A stretch of DNA of 64,000 bases from Sphingomonas dokdonensis (GCF_002197685.1 NZ_NBBI01000001.1:372001-436000), one strand, 5' to 3'; positions 42,450-52,190 are shown, counted from the stretch's first letter. A program made the numbers and translations. The notes: generated by a model from the letters alone, not told the origin.

Positions 42450-43454
42450 CTAGAAGTTGCCACCGATAAAGGCGTCGCTGATCGAGCAGGCTGCCGGGCC
42501 GAGAATGACGACGAACAGCACGGGCAGGATGAACAGGATTAGCGGCACGGTCATGATTGCTGGAAGCCGAGCCGCCTTTTCCTCGGCGCGCATCATGCGC
42601 TCGTTCCGGAATTCACCCGAGAGCACGCGGAGCGCGCTCGCTAGCGGTGTGCCGTATTTCTCGGTCTGAACCATCGTGGTGACGATGCCCTTCACCTCCT
42701 CCAGCGCGACGCGGTTTGCCAGGTTTTCAAAGGCAAGCCGTCGATCGGTGAGGAAGCCAAGCTCGATCGCGGTAAGCGCGAATTCGTCGCCGAGTTCCGG
42801 ATAAGCCTTGCCCAATTCCTTTGCCACGCGGTGGAATGCGGCGTCCACGGTCAGACCGGCTTCGGCACAGATCACCAGAAGATCGAGCGCATCCGGCAAT
42901 CCCTTGCGGATTGCGTCGGACCGCTTCGTAATCTTGTTCTTCAGATAGATGTCGGGCGCCTTGTAGCTGAAGATAAAGGTGCCGGCGACGACCATGTAGC
43001 GCTTCAGCGCCGACCAATGGGCAAAATTGTCGGTGCCATAGACCAGAAACAGCATGAACCCGCCGAGCACGATCGGCAGCATCATGCGGCCAAAGATCAC
43101 GCCGACCGCCCATTCCTTCTTCCGAATGCCGGCCTGCAGCAGCTTGGTCTGCGCTTCCTTGAGCTGGCTGTCCTGAAGAACCTTGAGCGATTCCAGCAGC
43201 TGGCGGATGCGATCTGCGTTTTCGCTCTTCTGGACCAGCTTTGCGCGACGCTTGCTGGTCGATGCGGTGATGCCGGCTTTTAGCTGCTCGCGACGCTCGT
43301 TCAGCGCCTTGACCCGTTTGGTCATGGGATCGCGCACGCTGACGGCAGCGTAGATGGCGACAAAGACGGCGGCGGCGGCGACGGCAGCGAGCACGGTCGC
43401 GACCCAGATCACGTCCACGCCGAGTATGGTGGGTCCTTGCGTCGGTTCCATCAT
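42450..43454 (-). CDS. tadC: Tad pilus inner membrane protein TadC
   Basis: A 334-residue type II secretion F-domain protein that forms, with TadB, the inner membrane platform for Flp pilus assembly. It has an N-terminal membrane helix and a T2SSF domain around 180-310 with GLPDALDLLVICAEAGLTVDAAF and FRNERMMRAEEKAARLPAIM. Two C-terminal helices complete it. It overlaps the end of tadB by one base. The motor ATPase that should act on it (CpaF/TadA) is not encoded nearby. Confidence 0.92.
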   Translation of the reverse strand: MMEPTQGPTILGVDVIWVATVLAAVAAAAVFVAIYAAVSVRDPMTKRVKALNERREQLKAGITASTSKRRAKLVQKSENADRIRQLLESLKVLQDSQLKEAQTKLLQAGIRKKEWAVGVIFGRMMLPIVLGGFMLFLVYGTDNFAHWSALKRYMVVAGTFIFSYKAPDIYLKNKITKRSDAIRKGLPDALDLLVICAEAGLTVDAAFHRVAKELGKAYPELGDEFALTAIELGFLTDRRLAFENLANRVALEEVKGIVTTMVQTEKYGTPLASALRVLSGEFRNERMMRAEEKAARLPAIMTVPLILFILPVLFVVILGPAACSISDAFIGGNF

Positions 43455-44428
43455 CAGATCTCGAAATTGACCATCTTGGCCATGATAAAAGCGCCAATGC
43501 TCATCCAGATGAGGCCACCGACACCAGCAACCATCAGGCGCTCGTCGACAAAGAAGTTCTGCATGTACGAACTGTTGACGAACCAGATGAGGCCGAAGAC
43601 GATAAAGGGAAGGGCGCCGATGATCATTGCCGATGCCTTCGATTCCGACGACATGGCGCGGATCTTTAGCTTCATCTGACCGCGCAGGCGCAGAACGGTG
43701 GCAAGGTTCTGCAGCGTTTCTGCCAAGTTGCCGCCGGTCTCGCGCTGGATGGCAATGGTGATGACGAAGAACTGGAACTCGGCGGTGCCCAGCCGATCAG
43801 CCGTCTCTTGCAGCGCCACATCCATGGACCGACCGATCTTCATCTTATCGGCAACCGTCCGGAACTCCTCGCCGACCGGCCCGCTCACTTCGCTGCCAAC
43901 AACGGCCATCGTCTCGGTGATCGGCAGACCGGAGCGCAGGCCGCGTACCAACAGTTCGATGGCGTCGGGGAACTTGGCATTGAAGGCTTTGACCCGGCGC
44001 CCGATGACATAGCTGACGCCAAAGTGCGGAATGCCGCCGCCCGCCGCCAAACCCAGGAGAAGCGCTAGCAGGAGCGGAAAGCCGATAAACAACAGCAACA
44101 GCGTGGCGGCGACAACAATGCCGAGCGTGACGCCGCCATAGCGGCCTACCGTCCATTGCTTGCCAGTCATGTTCAGCCGCTTTTGCAGCTCCTCCGGCCG
44201 CGGCAGGAAGCGCATCGCGGCCCGATCGGCCTTGGTCGAACCGCGCCCGGTGATACGGCGCAGCTGCGCCTCGACCAGGTCGCCCTGTGCCGCCGTATGG
44301 CGTTGCCGCACCGTATCGAGGCGCCGCGCCGCGACTCGCTGAGGCGAGGGGCCTGCAAAGGCAAAGATCACCAGCCCCAGGGTCAGGAGCGCGCCGATCG
44401 CCAGGGTGATCACCGGTGTGAGGGGCAT
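43454..44428 (-). CDS. tadB: Tad pilus inner membrane protein TadB
   Basis: A 324-residue T2SSF platform protein, partner of TadC. Membrane helices lie at about 5-25 and 105-140 and two near the C-terminus. The F-domain shows FPDAIELLVRGLRSGLPITE and FQFFVITIAIQRETGGNLAE. It starts only 37 bases after cpaE, where cpaF is normally found. It is cotranscribed with tadC. Confidence 0.92.
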   Translation of the reverse strand: MPLTPVITLAIGALLTLGLVIFAFAGPSPQRVAARRLDTVRQRHTAAQGDLVEAQLRRITGRGSTKADRAAMRFLPRPEELQKRLNMTGKQWTVGRYGGVTLGIVVAATLLLLFIGFPLLLALLLGLAAGGGIPHFGVSYVIGRRVKAFNAKFPDAIELLVRGLRSGLPITETMAVVGSEVSGPVGEEFRTVADKMKIGRSMDVALQETADRLGTAEFQFFVITIAIQRETGGNLAETLQNLATVLRLRGQMKLKIRAMSSESKASAMIIGALPFIVFGLIWFVNSSYMQNFFVDERLMVAGVGGLIWMSIGAFIMAKMVNFEI

Positions 44429-44465
44429 GTCGGGTTCCGTTCTCCTGCGATCCGGGTGGCGCTGT

Positions 44466-45752
44466 TCAGCTCTTTGCCGACTTCTTGGGCATCAAGCCTT
44501 TAAGATCGGCAAACTTGCTCATCAGCGAAGCGCCCGATTTGCCGCGCTTGCGCGCCTTGCCGCCGTCCGCTTCATCCTGCGTGATGAAGCACAGGTGCTT
44601 CACGAGATCGCCGATCGCGCCCATCGTCTTGGATGCCTTGCCGGTCTCCGCCAGCGGCTTGCCAAGCTTGGCGGCCTGAGCGGCGAGCTTCTGATCGAAG
44701 GGCACGACATAGTCGATCTTTCGCTCGATCGATGTTTCGAAATCCTTGCGGCTGATTTCCAGCTGCGCGGCCGGCTGCACCTTGTTGGCGAGCAGCATGA
44801 CCTGCGCCTCGGGCGCGTTGGACTTCAGCCATGACAGCAGGCGAATGGTGTCGCGCGCCGCGGCGAGCGTCAGCTCGGTTACGACCACCACGGTCTGTGC
44901 CTTGTGCATGAGCTGCGGGTGGCTGACGAGCATGTGGCGCGGCAGATCCGTCACCGTGCATTCGAATGCGGCGCGCATCTCGTCCTGCAACTGGAGATAG
45001 GCGCCGCCATCGGTTACGACCGGTGCGGTGATCGGTGCTTCTGCCGACAAGACGGCAAGCTTTTCGGATGCGCGCACCATGGCGCGCTCGATGAACAGCC
45101 CGTCGATCCGGCTCGGATTCTCGATCGCGTCGGTCAGCCCGCGACCTGGCTCCAGATCGAGCGCCAGCGCGCCGGTGCCGAAATGCACATCCAGATCGAG
45201 GAGTGCCGTGGAGCGCCGTTCGCGATCGCTCATCATCCAGGCGAGCGATGTCGCAATGGTCGACGCGCCGGCACCGCCACGCGTGCCAATGACGGCGACC
45301 GAGCAATGTGGGTGTTCGTTTGCGGTCTCCACCACCTTGGGCGCGTTCAGCAGCAGCTGCGCATGGCTGAAGGCGTCGCGCAGCATGTCCGGGTTGAGTG
45401 GCTTCAGCAGGTAATCCTGAATGCCGCTGGACACGAGATCGCGATACAGCCTGACGTCGTTGACCTGGCCCGAAGCGAGCACGATCGTGCCCGGCTCGCA
45501 CACTTCGGCCAGCGAGTTGATGTCGTTGAGCGGATCGCCCGACTCTGCGAGATCGACGAACAGGATTTGCGGCGAGGCGGATACTGAAAGCGACTGCACG
45601 GCATTGCGCAGCCCGCCCTTGTTCACCTTTTCGGCGGACCAGCCCATTTCGCTGACGATCGGGCGCAGCGCCTCTGCGCTGTTTTCATCGCAGACATAGG
45701 CGACAAACGGTTCGCGATTGCCCGCGCCCGCGGGTTTCCATGGTGCGTTCAT
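44466..45752 (-). CDS. cpaE: Tad pilus assembly ATPase-like protein CpaE/TadZ
   Basis: A 428-residue protein with an N-terminal receiver-like domain and a C-terminal MinD/ParA-type P-loop domain. The deviant Walker A appears as GTRGGAGASTIATSLAW, which lacks the usual second lysine-serine pair (GASTI instead of GKST). LLDLDVHFGTGALALDLEPG follows as in other CpaE proteins. CpaE/TadZ localises the pilus machine at the pole. The frame is open upstream, but ATG at 45752 begins the conserved start (MNAPWKPAG). It is 1 base from cpaD. Confidence 0.9.
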   Translation of the reverse strand: MNAPWKPAGAGNREPFVAYVCDENSAEALRPIVSEMGWSAEKVNKGGLRNAVQSLSVSASPQILFVDLAESGDPLNDINSLAEVCEPGTIVLASGQVNDVRLYRDLVSSGIQDYLLKPLNPDMLRDAFSHAQLLLNAPKVVETANEHPHCSVAVIGTRGGAGASTIATSLAWMMSDRERRSTALLDLDVHFGTGALALDLEPGRGLTDAIENPSRIDGLFIERAMVRASEKLAVLSAEAPITAPVVTDGGAYLQLQDEMRAAFECTVTDLPRHMLVSHPQLMHKAQTVVVVTELTLAAARDTIRLLSWLKSNAPEAQVMLLANKVQPAAQLEISRKDFETSIERKIDYVVPFDQKLAAQAAKLGKPLAETGKASKTMGAIGDLVKHLCFITQDEADGGKARKRGKSGASLMSKFADLKGLMPKKSAKS

Positions 45753-45753
45753 G

Positions 45754-46425
45754 TTATTTGCCTCCCGAGCTGCCGCCGCCGGTCGCTTCGGCGCGCACCG
45801 CCGTGCCGCCGGCGCCGGTCGGCTCGGCCTTGCGGAAGCGATCGATCGCCTTGGTTGCGACGGCTGGATCGTAGGGGCTGGCAGCGCCTTCTCCGCGCAC
45901 AAGATCGGTCGGGCTGGCGACCATCGCCGCCAGGTTCGAGTTTACCGCGCAGCCGTGATTGGACGACGTGTGCGCGTTGTAGTTCGGCTCGTACATGCGG
46001 CTGTAATCGGGGCAACCCGGCACATAGGCGTGCGCGCGGCTGACCACGATCCGCGCAGTGCCCGGGGCGATCGGCGCTGGCGTGACGGGCGCCTCGTCTG
46101 AGACGAGAAGGCCAAACCGCGCGGCGGCAGCCGCGACGTCCGCACGCGTCGCGGGATCGCGTGATGGGTCGTCAACGGCGATGCGATCGCCATAGCCAAC
46201 CTTCAGTGAGGCCATCCAGGCGGCGAGACGCTGCGCCTCGCCGGACGCCAGACCGCCTGGGCCCGATCCGACGTCGAAGGCGTAATCGGCGCGCGAGACC
46301 ACCGGCTGGTGGACCGACTCCAGCCCGCGATTTTGCGTGCCGCCGCATCCAGCCAGCAGCAGGGCAGGGCCGATGCCGAGGAGGAGAGAGTGCTTGAGCA
46401 TGTTGCTGTTCCTCACCGTCATCAT
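45754..46425 (-). CDS. cpaD: Pilus assembly lipoprotein CpaD
   Basis: A 223-residue CpaD family protein with a lipoprotein signal (LLLGIGPALLLAGCGG, lipobox LAGC). The mature part has RIVVSRAHAYVPGCPDYSRM and SSNHGCAVNSNLAAMVASP, the conserved cysteine-containing CpaD blocks, and ends in a Gly/Ser tail. It probably acts as pilotin or periplasmic partner of the CpaC secretin. Its ATG overlaps the cpaC stop (TGATG), implying coupled translation. Confidence 0.9.
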   Translation of the reverse strand: MMTVRNSNMLKHSLLLGIGPALLLAGCGGTQNRGLESVHQPVVSRADYAFDVGSGPGGLASGEAQRLAAWMASLKVGYGDRIAVDDPSRDPATRADVAAAAARFGLLVSDEAPVTPAPIAPGTARIVVSRAHAYVPGCPDYSRMYEPNYNAHTSSNHGCAVNSNLAAMVASPTDLVRGEGAASPYDPAVATKAIDRFRKAEPTGAGGTAVRAEATGGGSSGGK

Positions 46426-48077
46426 CAGTTCAACGAGAAGCCCGGCGCGGGCGCTGCGGCTTTCTTGGTCTTTTTGCCGCTGCCTGCGTTCGCGACCTTT
46501 TCCTCAGCGCCTGCCGAGGGAAGTGGCACGGCGGCTGCGGGCGCGAGCGGCGCCGTGGCGCCGATCGCGGGGGTCGCAGGCGGTGCTGCCTCCATCGTCG
46601 GCGTCGGACGCTTGCCGCCGCTGGTCCCGGAGGACAGCTGGCCGAGCAGAACCCGCTCCACATCGGTCGGCGCCTTGTATCCGTCGGTCGGCAGCTTGAT
46701 GTCGTTGCCGTTCACCGGCTGAACGAGATACGGGGTGATGACGATCACCAGTTCGGTCTCGTTGCGCTGGAAACCGTTGGACCGGAACAGTGCACCCAGG
46801 ATCGGCACGTCACCAACGCCGGGTGTTTTGTCGATCGAGTTGTTGTGGTTGTTCTGCAGCAGCCCCGCGATCATGAAGCTCTGGCCCGAGCCGAGCTCCA
46901 CGGTGGTTTCCGTTCGACGCGTGGTGAGGCCTGGCACCTGCGTGCCACCGATCGTCACCGAGTTGGAATAATCCAGCTGCGATACCTCCGGGCGAACGCG
47001 GAGCGAAATGCGGCCGTCGCCCAGCACTGTCGGCGTGTAGGCGAGGCTGACACCATATTGCTTGTACTCGACGCCGACGGCGCCAAGGCCCTGTGCGATT
47101 GGGATCGGGATTTCGCCACCAGCCAGGAACGTGCCGGTTTCGCCCGACAGCGCGGTCAGGTTCGGATTGGCGAGATTGGTCACCTGGCCGATCCGCTCGC
47201 CCAGATCGAGTGCGCCCGCGATGTCGAGGCCAAGCAGCTTGCCAAGGCCCGCAATCGTGCTGCGCTGGCTGCCCGGTGTGATGGATGTACCAGGTTGTTG
47301 CGTGATCCTGAGAGCAGTTAGGTCAATCGAGCCATCAGGCAGACGAACGATCGACGTGGGGTCGATTGCAAAGCCTTGCACCGTCCCACCGACACCAAAA
47401 GGAAGGTCTCGTCTGGTGGTGATGCTTCCCAGCGGTCGGCCACTGCCGACGCCGAACTTGAACCCGCCGGTACCATCGATGGTCGTCAGGTTCGCGCCAA
47501 TGTTTTTCACAAAGCTGCGCGTCACCTCGGCGATACGCACCTGCAGGTTGACCTGAAGCGGCGTGGCGGTGCGCAGGCGGCTGACCACCTTGGCGCCGTC
47601 GCCGACGAATGCCTGCACCAGCCGCTCGGCCTCGGCGCCGTCATCGGGATTGGCGACGGTGCCGGTCAACAGCACGATGCCGTTCAGCGTCGTAGCAGTG
47701 ATCTGGGCTTCCGGCATGGCCATCGACAGCATCTGGCTGACCGAGTCGAAGTTGTTGCCGACGCGAACGGTGGCGGCATAGACCACCGCGCCGCCTTTTG
47801 CCGTGGCCGAGATGGTCGTCTCGCCGGGCTTTTTGCCGAAGACGTAAAGCTGCGTCGGCGAGCGGACCTGAACGTCGGCGATGTCCGGGCTGGCGACGAA
47901 CAGGTCGCTCATCGGACGCGACAGGTTGATGAGCTGACCGCGGTTGGTCGCCACCTGAAGCGTCGTTCCCGCCGAGGCGACAGTCTGCGCAGGGGCAGCG
48001 GCCGGCATCACGGCGATCGTGGCGGCACTCAGCGCCAGCGCGACCGACCAGCGGCGCGTCTTTGAAGGAGCACGCAT
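46425..48077 (-). CDS. cpaC: Tad pilus secretin CpaC
   Basis: A 550-residue outer membrane secretin. A signal peptide (SAATIAVMPAAAPAQ) is followed by the N-terminal N1/BON-like region, where VQVRSPTQLYVFGKKPGETTI is the CpaC-specific stretch. The secretin domain follows (LQVNLQVRIAEVTRSFVKNI, then TFLAGGEIPIPI and DVPILGALFRSNGF). The C-terminal third after the secretin is Pro/Ala-rich. It forms the outer membrane pore for the Flp pilus. Confidence 0.94.
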   Translation of the reverse strand: MRAPSKTRRWSVALALSAATIAVMPAAAPAQTVASAGTTLQVATNRGQLINLSRPMSDLFVASPDIADVQVRSPTQLYVFGKKPGETTISATAKGGAVVYAATVRVGNNFDSVSQMLSMAMPEAQITATTLNGIVLLTGTVANPDDGAEAERLVQAFVGDGAKVVSRLRTATPLQVNLQVRIAEVTRSFVKNIGANLTTIDGTGGFKFGVGSGRPLGSITTRRDLPFGVGGTVQGFAIDPTSIVRLPDGSIDLTALRITQQPGTSITPGSQRSTIAGLGKLLGLDIAGALDLGERIGQVTNLANPNLTALSGETGTFLAGGEIPIPIAQGLGAVGVEYKQYGVSLAYTPTVLGDGRISLRVRPEVSQLDYSNSVTIGGTQVPGLTTRRTETTVELGSGQSFMIAGLLQNNHNNSIDKTPGVGDVPILGALFRSNGFQRNETELVIVITPYLVQPVNGNDIKLPTDGYKAPTDVERVLLGQLSSGTSGGKRPTPTMEAAPPATPAIGATAPLAPAAAVPLPSAGAEEKVANAGSGKKTKKAAAPAPGFSLN

Positions 48078-48078
48078 C

Positions 48079-49125
48079 TTAGTTCTTCCCCCCGACCGGC
48101 ACTTCGGTCACGTTGTTACCCCGCGCGATACGAACCACCGGGCCGGAAACCACCGGCTGTGGCGCGCCTGGGTAGGCACCTGGCGCCGGCGAGATGGACG
48201 GCGCGCTCGGCATCATCGACTGCTGCGTGCGACCCGGCACCGTGCGGCGCTGAAAGCGCGACACATCGGCGCCCACCGCATAGGTCGGGTTGCCGGCCTG
48301 CGGCGTGCTGGCGAGTTTCAGCATCATGGCGCGCTCAGCCTTGGGGTCGGCGCCATCGGGGACGGAGACGTCACCCGAGGCGATCGCCTGCTCCAGTTCG
48401 GCGGCATTGTCCGCGATCGAGCGCAGGGAGAGCGAGATGGTGCCCATGGTCTGTGCAACGGCGATCTGCTCGGCGATCTTCGGCGTGGCCTCGATCGTCA
48501 CGGTGGAGAAGGTGTGGACCACCGTATTGCCGGCCTCGTCCTTTTCCTGGCTGGTGCGCTGATCGGTGGCGAGTACGCGCAGGTTGCGCAGGATCGTTTC
48601 CGCGACGCGCAGCGGTGGGCCGTCGCCGCCACCCTCGACGCTTTGCGTCAGGAGCAGGTCGATGCGGTCGCCCGGGAAGACGAAGCCCGCAACGGATGAT
48701 TGCGTCGACACCGGCACCGTCACGGCGCGCATGCCCGGCCCGAGCGCCGCGGCAAGGAATCCGCGATCGCCGGGCTTCACCAAGGCGCCCTGCGTGATCG
48801 GCTGGCCAGCGGTAATGGCGTTGCGGACGACCGTACCCAGCACGTTGCGCATGTCGAACTGCGCACCCTCCTGGAAGTACGCACCCTCGACCAGCTCCGC
48901 AGGCCACGGCTGGAACTTGACCGAGCCGGGATCGAGGATCGTGCCGATCGGCAGCGCACGGGTGGCGACCAGCACCTTCGGGCCGAGCGGCACCGGTGCC
49001 GGCGCACCCGGCAGGGCGCTGGCCTGCGGCGCGCTGGTGCCCATGATGAGCGAGCGTGCCATGAAGGCAGTGATCGCTGCGACGATCAACGCGCCCACCA
49101 GCAATATGACCTTGCGACTATCCAT
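48079..49125 (-). CDS. cpaB: Flp pilus assembly protein CpaB
   Basis: A 348-residue protein with an N-terminal membrane helix (VILLVGALIVAAITAFMARS) and an SAF domain (GPKVLVATRALPIGTILDPG, then ITQGALVKPGDRGFLAAALG). The RcpC/CpaB C-terminal domain follows. It is thought to support secretin assembly or act as a periplasmic chaperone for the pilus. It lies 1 base upstream of cpaC and 56 bases downstream of cpaA. Confidence 0.93.
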   Translation of the reverse strand: MDSRKVILLVGALIVAAITAFMARSLIMGTSAPQASALPGAPAPVPLGPKVLVATRALPIGTILDPGSVKFQPWPAELVEGAYFQEGAQFDMRNVLGTVVRNAITAGQPITQGALVKPGDRGFLAAALGPGMRAVTVPVSTQSSVAGFVFPGDRIDLLLTQSVEGGGDGPPLRVAETILRNLRVLATDQRTSQEKDEAGNTVVHTFSTVTIEATPKIAEQIAVAQTMGTISLSLRSIADNAAELEQAIASGDVSVPDGADPKAERAMMLKLASTPQAGNPTYAVGADVSRFQRRTVPGRTQQSMMPSAPSISPAPGAYPGAPQPVVSGPVVRIARGNNVTEVPVGGKN

Positions 49126-49181
49126 GAATCATCGTGCCTTTCGCATCAGCGCTGGCGAGTATTGCCCCTGCTGGCGTATGA

Positions 49182-49655
49182 TTAGACAAAGTGGTTAAGA
49201 AGCGGTTCGTGCAGGGCGAAAAGCCCCGCGATTGCGATTGCTACCCCGTAAGGGATCTCGGGATTTCCGCTTCTTTTGCTCAAACGGTGATCGATGACCA
49301 TCAACAGCGTGATGAGGCCGCCGACAACTGACATGACCAGGATCAGCTGGATCAGCGCCAGCACCGGCATCCAGAGCGCCAGTGCGGCGATCAACTTCAC
49401 ATCGCCGCCACCCATCTGCCCGAAGTGAAACGCGACGCAGAACAGCGCCAGCACGACCAATGCCACGCCCAGCTGGATAATCATGCCGGGCCATGGCGCG
49501 ATCCCGATCGCCAGCCACCACAAGGGCGCCAGAAGCGCAATCGTGGCGTTCTTCCAATTGGCGATCTCGCGAACGCGGGCGTCCTCGATGCCGGCCGATA
49601 GCAACAGCAGGCCAAGCATCACAGGCAGCGCCCAGGAAAGAAATATCCACCCCAT
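49182..49655 (-). CDS. cpaA: Type IV prepilin peptidase CpaA/TadV
   Basis: A 157-residue short-form prepilin peptidase without the N-terminal methylase domain. The two catalytic aspartates are visible: Asp25 in SAGIEDARVREIANW and Asp85 in GQMGGGDVKLIAALALW. Four to five membrane helices are predicted. It would cleave Flp-type prepilins, but no flp pilin gene is apparent next to it. It is the first gene of the minus-strand Tad cluster and is divergent from a hydrolase gene by 55 bases. Confidence 0.93.
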   Translation of the reverse strand: MGWIFLSWALPVMLGLLLLSAGIEDARVREIANWKNATIALLAPLWWLAIGIAPWPGMIIQLGVALVVLALFCVAFHFGQMGGGDVKLIAALALWMPVLALIQLILVMSVVGGLITLLMVIDHRLSKRSGNPEIPYGVAIAIAGLFALHEPLLNHFV

Positions 49656-49710
49656 GGAGCGCGAGCACTAGACGGAATGGCTTATGAAACCGTAACCAAG
49701 CCGCCTTGCC

Positions 49711-50637
49711 ATGAATACACCCGCCCCGATCCGCCGAGCCATCCCGGCCGACGCGACTGTTGCGCGCTGGTCGACCCCCGATGGGTGGCAGCTTCGCCGC
49801 TTCGACTGGCCGGGCAATGGCCGCGGCGGCATCCTGTTTCAGGCCGGTCGCGGCGATGTGTTCGAGAAATATCTCGAGGCTTTCGAGCATTGGCATCGCG
49901 CGGGTTGGTCCATCACCGCGTTCGATTGGCGCGGACAGGGCGGGTCGGGTCGCCTGGCACCAGACCCGCATGTCGGGCATGCCGATGATTTTGCACCGTT
50001 CATTGCCGATCTGAAGGCCGTTTGGCAGGATTGGGACGCGCCGAGTCCTCGCGTCGCGATGGGCCATTCGATGGGCGCGCATTTGGTCCTTCAGGCGCTG
50101 CTGGAGGGGGCCATAGAGCCCGACGCCGCCGTTCTGATCGCACCGATGCTGGGGCTGAAGTCGCCGCTTGGCGCACGCGCTGGCGAGTGGCTGGCGCAGT
50201 TGATGCGCCGCCTGGGTGACCCTGCGCGGGCGGCGTGGAAGGGCAACGAACGACCGGCGAGCAGACGGCAGCGGCAGCAGCTTCTGACGAGCGATGCGAG
50301 CCGTTATGCCGACGAACAATGGTGGTATGAACAGGAGCCCGCGATCAAATTGGGGCCGCCGAGTTGGTCCTGGCTGGTGCAGGCGTTCGCCTCGACGCGC
50401 GCTCAGCGTGCCGATTCGCGGCTGGCAACGCTCGCAACGCCGATCCTGATGCTGGTCGCGAAAAAGGACGGTCTGGTCGATCCCAGAGCGGCGCTCCAGG
50501 TCGCACGGCAATTGCCTCATAGCGAGGTTCGCCGATTCGGCGGCGAGTCCGCACACGAAATCCTGCGCGAGACCGACGTGGTGCGCGACCGTGCCTTGGC
50601 AGCGATCGACCAATTCTTGGCGACACGCGTTCCGTGA
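49711..50637 (+). CDS. Alpha/beta hydrolase, lysophospholipase-like
   Basis: A 308-residue cytoplasmic alpha/beta hydrolase of the monoacylglycerol lipase/lysophospholipase type. The nucleophile is Ser120 in AMGHSMGAHL. The oxyanion and WRGQGGSGR region lies near residue 73-81. The likely acid is Asp in AKKDGLVDPRAA, and the likely base is His in GGESAHEILRETD. No signal peptide is evident. Its stop overlaps the GTG of the FAD oxidoreductase gene (GTGA), so the two are cotranscribed. Substrate unknown. Confidence 0.88.
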   Translation: MNTPAPIRRAIPADATVARWSTPDGWQLRRFDWPGNGRGGILFQAGRGDVFEKYLEAFEHWHRAGWSITAFDWRGQGGSGRLAPDPHVGHADDFAPFIADLKAVWQDWDAPSPRVAMGHSMGAHLVLQALLEGAIEPDAAVLIAPMLGLKSPLGARAGEWLAQLMRRLGDPARAAWKGNERPASRRQRQQLLTSDASRYADEQWWYEQEPAIKLGPPSWSWLVQAFASTRAQRADSRLATLATPILMLVAKKDGLVDPRAALQVARQLPHSEVRRFGGESAHEILRETDVVRDRALAAIDQFLATRVP

Positions 50638-51719
50638 CTTTCGATATCACGATCATCGGCGCAGGCATGGCGGGTGCATCGCTGGCGGCCGAGATCGGCA
50701 GCGACGCTCGCGTTCTGTTGATCGAGGCAGAGGATGTCGCCGGCTACCACGCCACGGGGCGATCGGCCGCTTTCTGGTCCGAAACCTATGGTGGGCCGGG
50801 CATCCAGCCGCTGACCACCGCATCGGGCGACCGGCTGCGCACCGGTGGCTTCCTCGATCCGCTTGGGTCGTTGCACATCGGGCGGGCTGCCGATGCGGCG
50901 GCGGCTGACGCGTTCCTGGCCGATTTCGCCGGGAGCGGCGTGCCGCTGATGCCGGTCGATCCGCGCGATCACGTGCATGGCCTGCGGGAAGGGTGGACGA
51001 TCGGCATCATGGAGCCGACCTGCGCCTATATCGACGTGGCGGCGCTACATGCGGACGCGTTGGCGCGGGCGGGTCGCGCCGGGGCGACGTTGTTGCTCGG
51101 GGCTGCGCTTGAGCGCGCCGATCGGGTGAATGGTCAGTGGCGGCTGACTACCAGTGGCGGTGTTCATGAGGCTCGCGTGCTGGTCAATGCGGCGGGCGCG
51201 TGGGCCGATCAGGTGGCGCTTCAGGCCGGGGCGTCGCCGCTTGGCATCCAGCCTTATCGTCGCACCATGGTGCAGCTGAAAACCGATCCCGCGCCGGCTA
51301 CGACGATGCCGCATGTCGTGCACGTCGGCGGTAATTTCTACTTCAAGCCGGAAGCGGGCGGGCGGCTGTGGCTCAGCCCGCACGACGAAACACCGGCGGA
51401 CGCGAGCGACGTTCAGCCTGAGGAGCTTGATGTCGCCATTGCAATCGACCGGTTCGAACAAGCTGTCGATTGGCGGATCACGCAAGTGGAGCGCAAATGG
51501 GCGGGGCTGCGCAGTTTCGCGCCCGATCGCCTGCCGGTCTATGGGTTTGCGCCGGAAACGCCAGGCTTCTTCTGGTTTGCGGGGCAGGGCGGGTTCGGCA
51601 TTCAAACCGCACCAGCCGCAGCGATGATCGGCGCGGGGCTGCTGCTCGGCCGCCCGTCGCCGCTCGATACAACGATCGACGTCGAGCGATACGCGCCCGA
51701 TCGTTTCAGCAACAGCTGA
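50634..51719 (+). CDS. FAD-dependent D-amino acid oxidase/dehydrogenase-like protein
   Basis: A 361-residue DAO-family flavoprotein. The dinucleotide fold is at the N-terminus (ITIIGAGMAGASLAAE), followed by the substrate region YHATGRSAAFWSETYG typical of D-arginine dehydrogenase-like proteins. The C-terminal FAD block FWFAGQGGFGIQTAPAAAMI is intact. It most probably oxidises a D-amino acid or related amine; the electron acceptor cannot be told. It starts with GTG overlapping the hydrolase stop. The gene converges on rnhA. Confidence 0.87.
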   Translation: MTFDITIIGAGMAGASLAAEIGSDARVLLIEAEDVAGYHATGRSAAFWSETYGGPGIQPLTTASGDRLRTGGFLDPLGSLHIGRAADAAAADAFLADFAGSGVPLMPVDPRDHVHGLREGWTIGIMEPTCAYIDVAALHADALARAGRAGATLLLGAALERADRVNGQWRLTTSGGVHEARVLVNAAGAWADQVALQAGASPLGIQPYRRTMVQLKTDPAPATTMPHVVHVGGNFYFKPEAGGRLWLSPHDETPADASDVQPEELDVAIAIDRFEQAVDWRITQVERKWAGLRSFAPDRLPVYGFAPETPGFFWFAGQGGFGIQTAPAAAMIGAGLLLGRPSPLDTTIDVERYAPDRFSNS

Positions 51720-51737
51720 GCGGCGTTCGGCGCAGGG

Positions 51738-52190
51738 CTAGCCGCGTCGTCCCGCAGCCACGGCGGCGTCGCTTGCCAAACGATCCGCGCGCTCGTTTTC
51801 AGGGTGGCCGGCGTGGCCCTTTACCCACTGCCACTCGACGCGGTGCCTTGCGCTCGCATCCAACAGCGCCTGCCACAATTCGGCGTTCTTTACCGGCTTC
51901 TTGTCGGCCGTTTTCCAGCCGTTTTTGCGCCAGCCATGGATCCACTTGGTCAGCCCGTCCATGACGTAGCGGCTGTCGGTGTAAAGCGTCACGTGGCACG
52001 GGCGCGTGAACGCCTTCAGCGCCTCGATCGCGGCAGTCAGCTCCATGCGATTATTGGTTGTCAGCGGCTCGCCGCCGGACAGCTCCTTTTCATGCTCGCC
52101 CATGCGCAGCACCGCGCCCCAGCCGCCCGGCCCCGGATTTCCCTTGCACGCGCCATCGGTGAACGCCTCGACCTTGCTCAACTCACTCAT
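51738..52190 (-). CDS. rnhA: Ribonuclease HI
   Basis: A 150-residue RNase H that removes RNA from RNA-DNA hybrids. The four acidic catalytic positions are in their blocks: [15 protein letters not shown] (Asp12), [13 protein letters not shown] (Glu), [15 protein letters not shown] (Asp) and [12 protein letters not shown] (Asp). It overlaps the thrB stop by 4 bases and is the last gene of ispH-thrB-rnhA. Confidence 0.96.
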   Translation of the reverse strand: MSELSKVEAFTDGACKGNPGPGGWGAVLRMGEHEKELSGGEPLTTNNRMELTAAIEALKAFTRPCHVTLYTDSRYVMDGLTKWIHGWRKNGWKTADKKPVKNAELWQALLDASARHRVEWQWVKGHAGHPENERADRLASDAAVAAGRRG

